A stretch of DNA of 64,000 nucleotides. Origin: Candidatus Rokuibacteriota bacterium (GTDB lineage: Bacteria > Methylomirabilota > Methylomirabilia > Rokubacteriales > CSP1-6). A program made the translations under genes and the position numbers. The notes below the pieces were generated by a model that did not search any database, was not told the origin of the DNA, and saw only the letters and a program-made list of their open reading frames with translations. Below, in pieces: positions 63,245 through 64,000 of the stretch (positions are counted from its first letter, which is position 1; each line of letters begins with the position of its first letter). The DNA lies in assembly GCA_003221695.1 (NCBI GenBank), contig QHSX01000043.1, forward strand, positions 62,001 through 126,000. Reading direction: 5' to 3'.

Positions 63245-64000
63245 ATGCCGGGCCGTCTCGCGCTCAAGCAGCTCGATGCGCTCGTCCGGCGCGGCGAGAT
63301 CGACACGGTGCTCACCGTCTTTCCCGACACGTTCGGCCGCCTGATGGGCAAGCGCGTCGTCGGGAGCTACTTCCTCGACCACGTCGCCGACGAGGGTGCG
63401 CACGCCTGCATCTATCTCTTCACCGTCGACATGGAGATGGAGCCCCTGCCCGGGTTCAAGCTCACGTCCTGGGAACGCGGCTACGGTGACATGAAGGTGG
63501 TCCCGGACCTCGGGACGCTCCGCGTCGTCCCGTGGCTGGCCAAGACCGCGCTCGTCTTCTGTGACGTCTACACGGAAGAGGGCGAGCCGATCGAGGAGGC
63601 GCCGCGGTGGGTGCTCAAGCGGCAGGTCGCGCGAGCCGCGGCGCAGGGCTTCGTCGTCAAGACCGCCGCCGAGCTCGAGCTCTACTGCTTCAGGGAGTCG
63701 TTCGAGGAGGCGCGCGCGAAGCGCTATCACGCCTTGACCCCCGTCGCCGGCTATCTCGAGGACTATCATATTTTGCAGACGACGAAAGAGGAGCCGCTGA
63801 TCCGCGCGATCCGGAACGGGATGGAAGCGGCCGACGTGCCGGTCGAGACCTCGAAGGGCGAGTGGGGGCGCGGCCAGGAGGAGATCAACCTGCGATTCGC
63901 CGAGGCGCTCGAGATGGCCGATCGCACGGCCCTCTACAAGCACGGGGCCAAGGAGATCGCGCATCTCATGGGCGCCGCGGTCACCTTCATGGCGAAGTAC
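63245..64000 (+). CDS. glutamine synthetase family protein, N-terminal part
   Basis: The first 252 residues are visible; the frame runs off the window. TVLTVFPDTFGRLMGKRVVG, DLGTLRVVPWLAKTALVFCDV, FVVKTAAELELYCFRES (metal-binding Glu) and GQEEINLRFAEALEMAD match the beta-grasp and the start of the catalytic domain of the glutamine synthetase family. The spacing recalls GlnT/PuuA-type members, which join glutamate to ammonia or amines, more than the main GlnA. The remaining active site lies outside the window. Confidence 0.85.
   Translation, partial: MPGRLALKQLDALVRRGEIDTVLTVFPDTFGRLMGKRVVGSYFLDHVADEGAHACIYLFTVDMEMEPLPGFKLTSWERGYGDMKVVPDLGTLRVVPWLAKTALVFCDVYTEEGEPIEEAPRWVLKRQVARAAAQGFVVKTAAELELYCFRESFEEARAKRYHALTPVAGYLEDYHILQTTKEEPLIRAIRNGMEAADVPVETSKGEWGRGQEEINLRFAEALEMADRTALYKHGAKEIAHLMGAAVTFMAKY

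Overview
The window looks like a chromosomal segment of a very GC-rich, Gram-negative, respiring bacterium. It carries System I cytochrome c maturation, a cbb3-like oxidase, twin-arginine (Tat) exported redox proteins, HtpX and a type II fatty acid synthesis cluster. Dense GTGA/ATGA gene overlaps, many GTG starts and the mix of CoA-transferase, UGSC selenoprotein, imuAB-dnaE2 and SoxYZ genes recall uncultured soil or sediment lineages such as Candidatus Rokubacteria (Methylomirabilota). That assignment is an impression from gene content, not a computed placement. No rRNA, tRNA or CRISPR array was seen.

Layout. 1-9.2 kb: housekeeping and catabolic genes, including a selenoprotein of the UGSC family with an in-frame TGA and a SECIS-type hairpin, a 65-bp tandem repeat, RNase D and EttA. 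9.2-12.8 kb: a secreted beta-helix protein with a repeated C-terminal module, and a short-chain dehydrogenase. 12.9-18.3 kb: the imuA-imuB-dnaE2 mutagenesis cassette; imuB carries a repeat-derived insert. 18.4-30.3 kb: an integron-like island. It has an integrase gene with internal deletions, an IS91-type element, and an array of small gene cassettes separated by attC sites. The cassettes encode a toxin-antitoxin pair, a free-standing KOW domain, PhzF, substrate-binding proteins, a membrane protein, a nitrilase, DinB and a hydrolase. One attC is split by an IS481-type insertion. 30.4-37.1 kb: an enzyme/Kelch/TPR/ligA run on the minus strand and a DtxR-type regulator on the plus strand.

37.1-53.2 kb is a respiratory block on the minus strand. 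In transcription order from the right it contains an ECF sigma factor, an anti-sigma factor that ends in a haem c motif, a cupredoxin-like protein, an exported metallophosphoesterase, a SoxA-like cytochrome, fused SoxYZ, ccoN, a ccoO gene fused to a dihaem domain, CcoS, a separate CcoP anchor, two tiny membrane proteins, ctaG and then ccmABCDEFGHI. The Ccm proteins would attach haem to the cytochromes of the same block. The sigma/anti-sigma pair may adjust expression to periplasmic redox or haem state.

54.1-60.7 kb is a promoter-led yceD-rpmF-plsX-fabH-fabD-fabG-acpP-fabF operon, followed by a degenerate RNase III-domain gene in the place where rnc often sits. The right edge holds a site-2 protease, an MFS transporter and the start of a glutamine synthetase gene.
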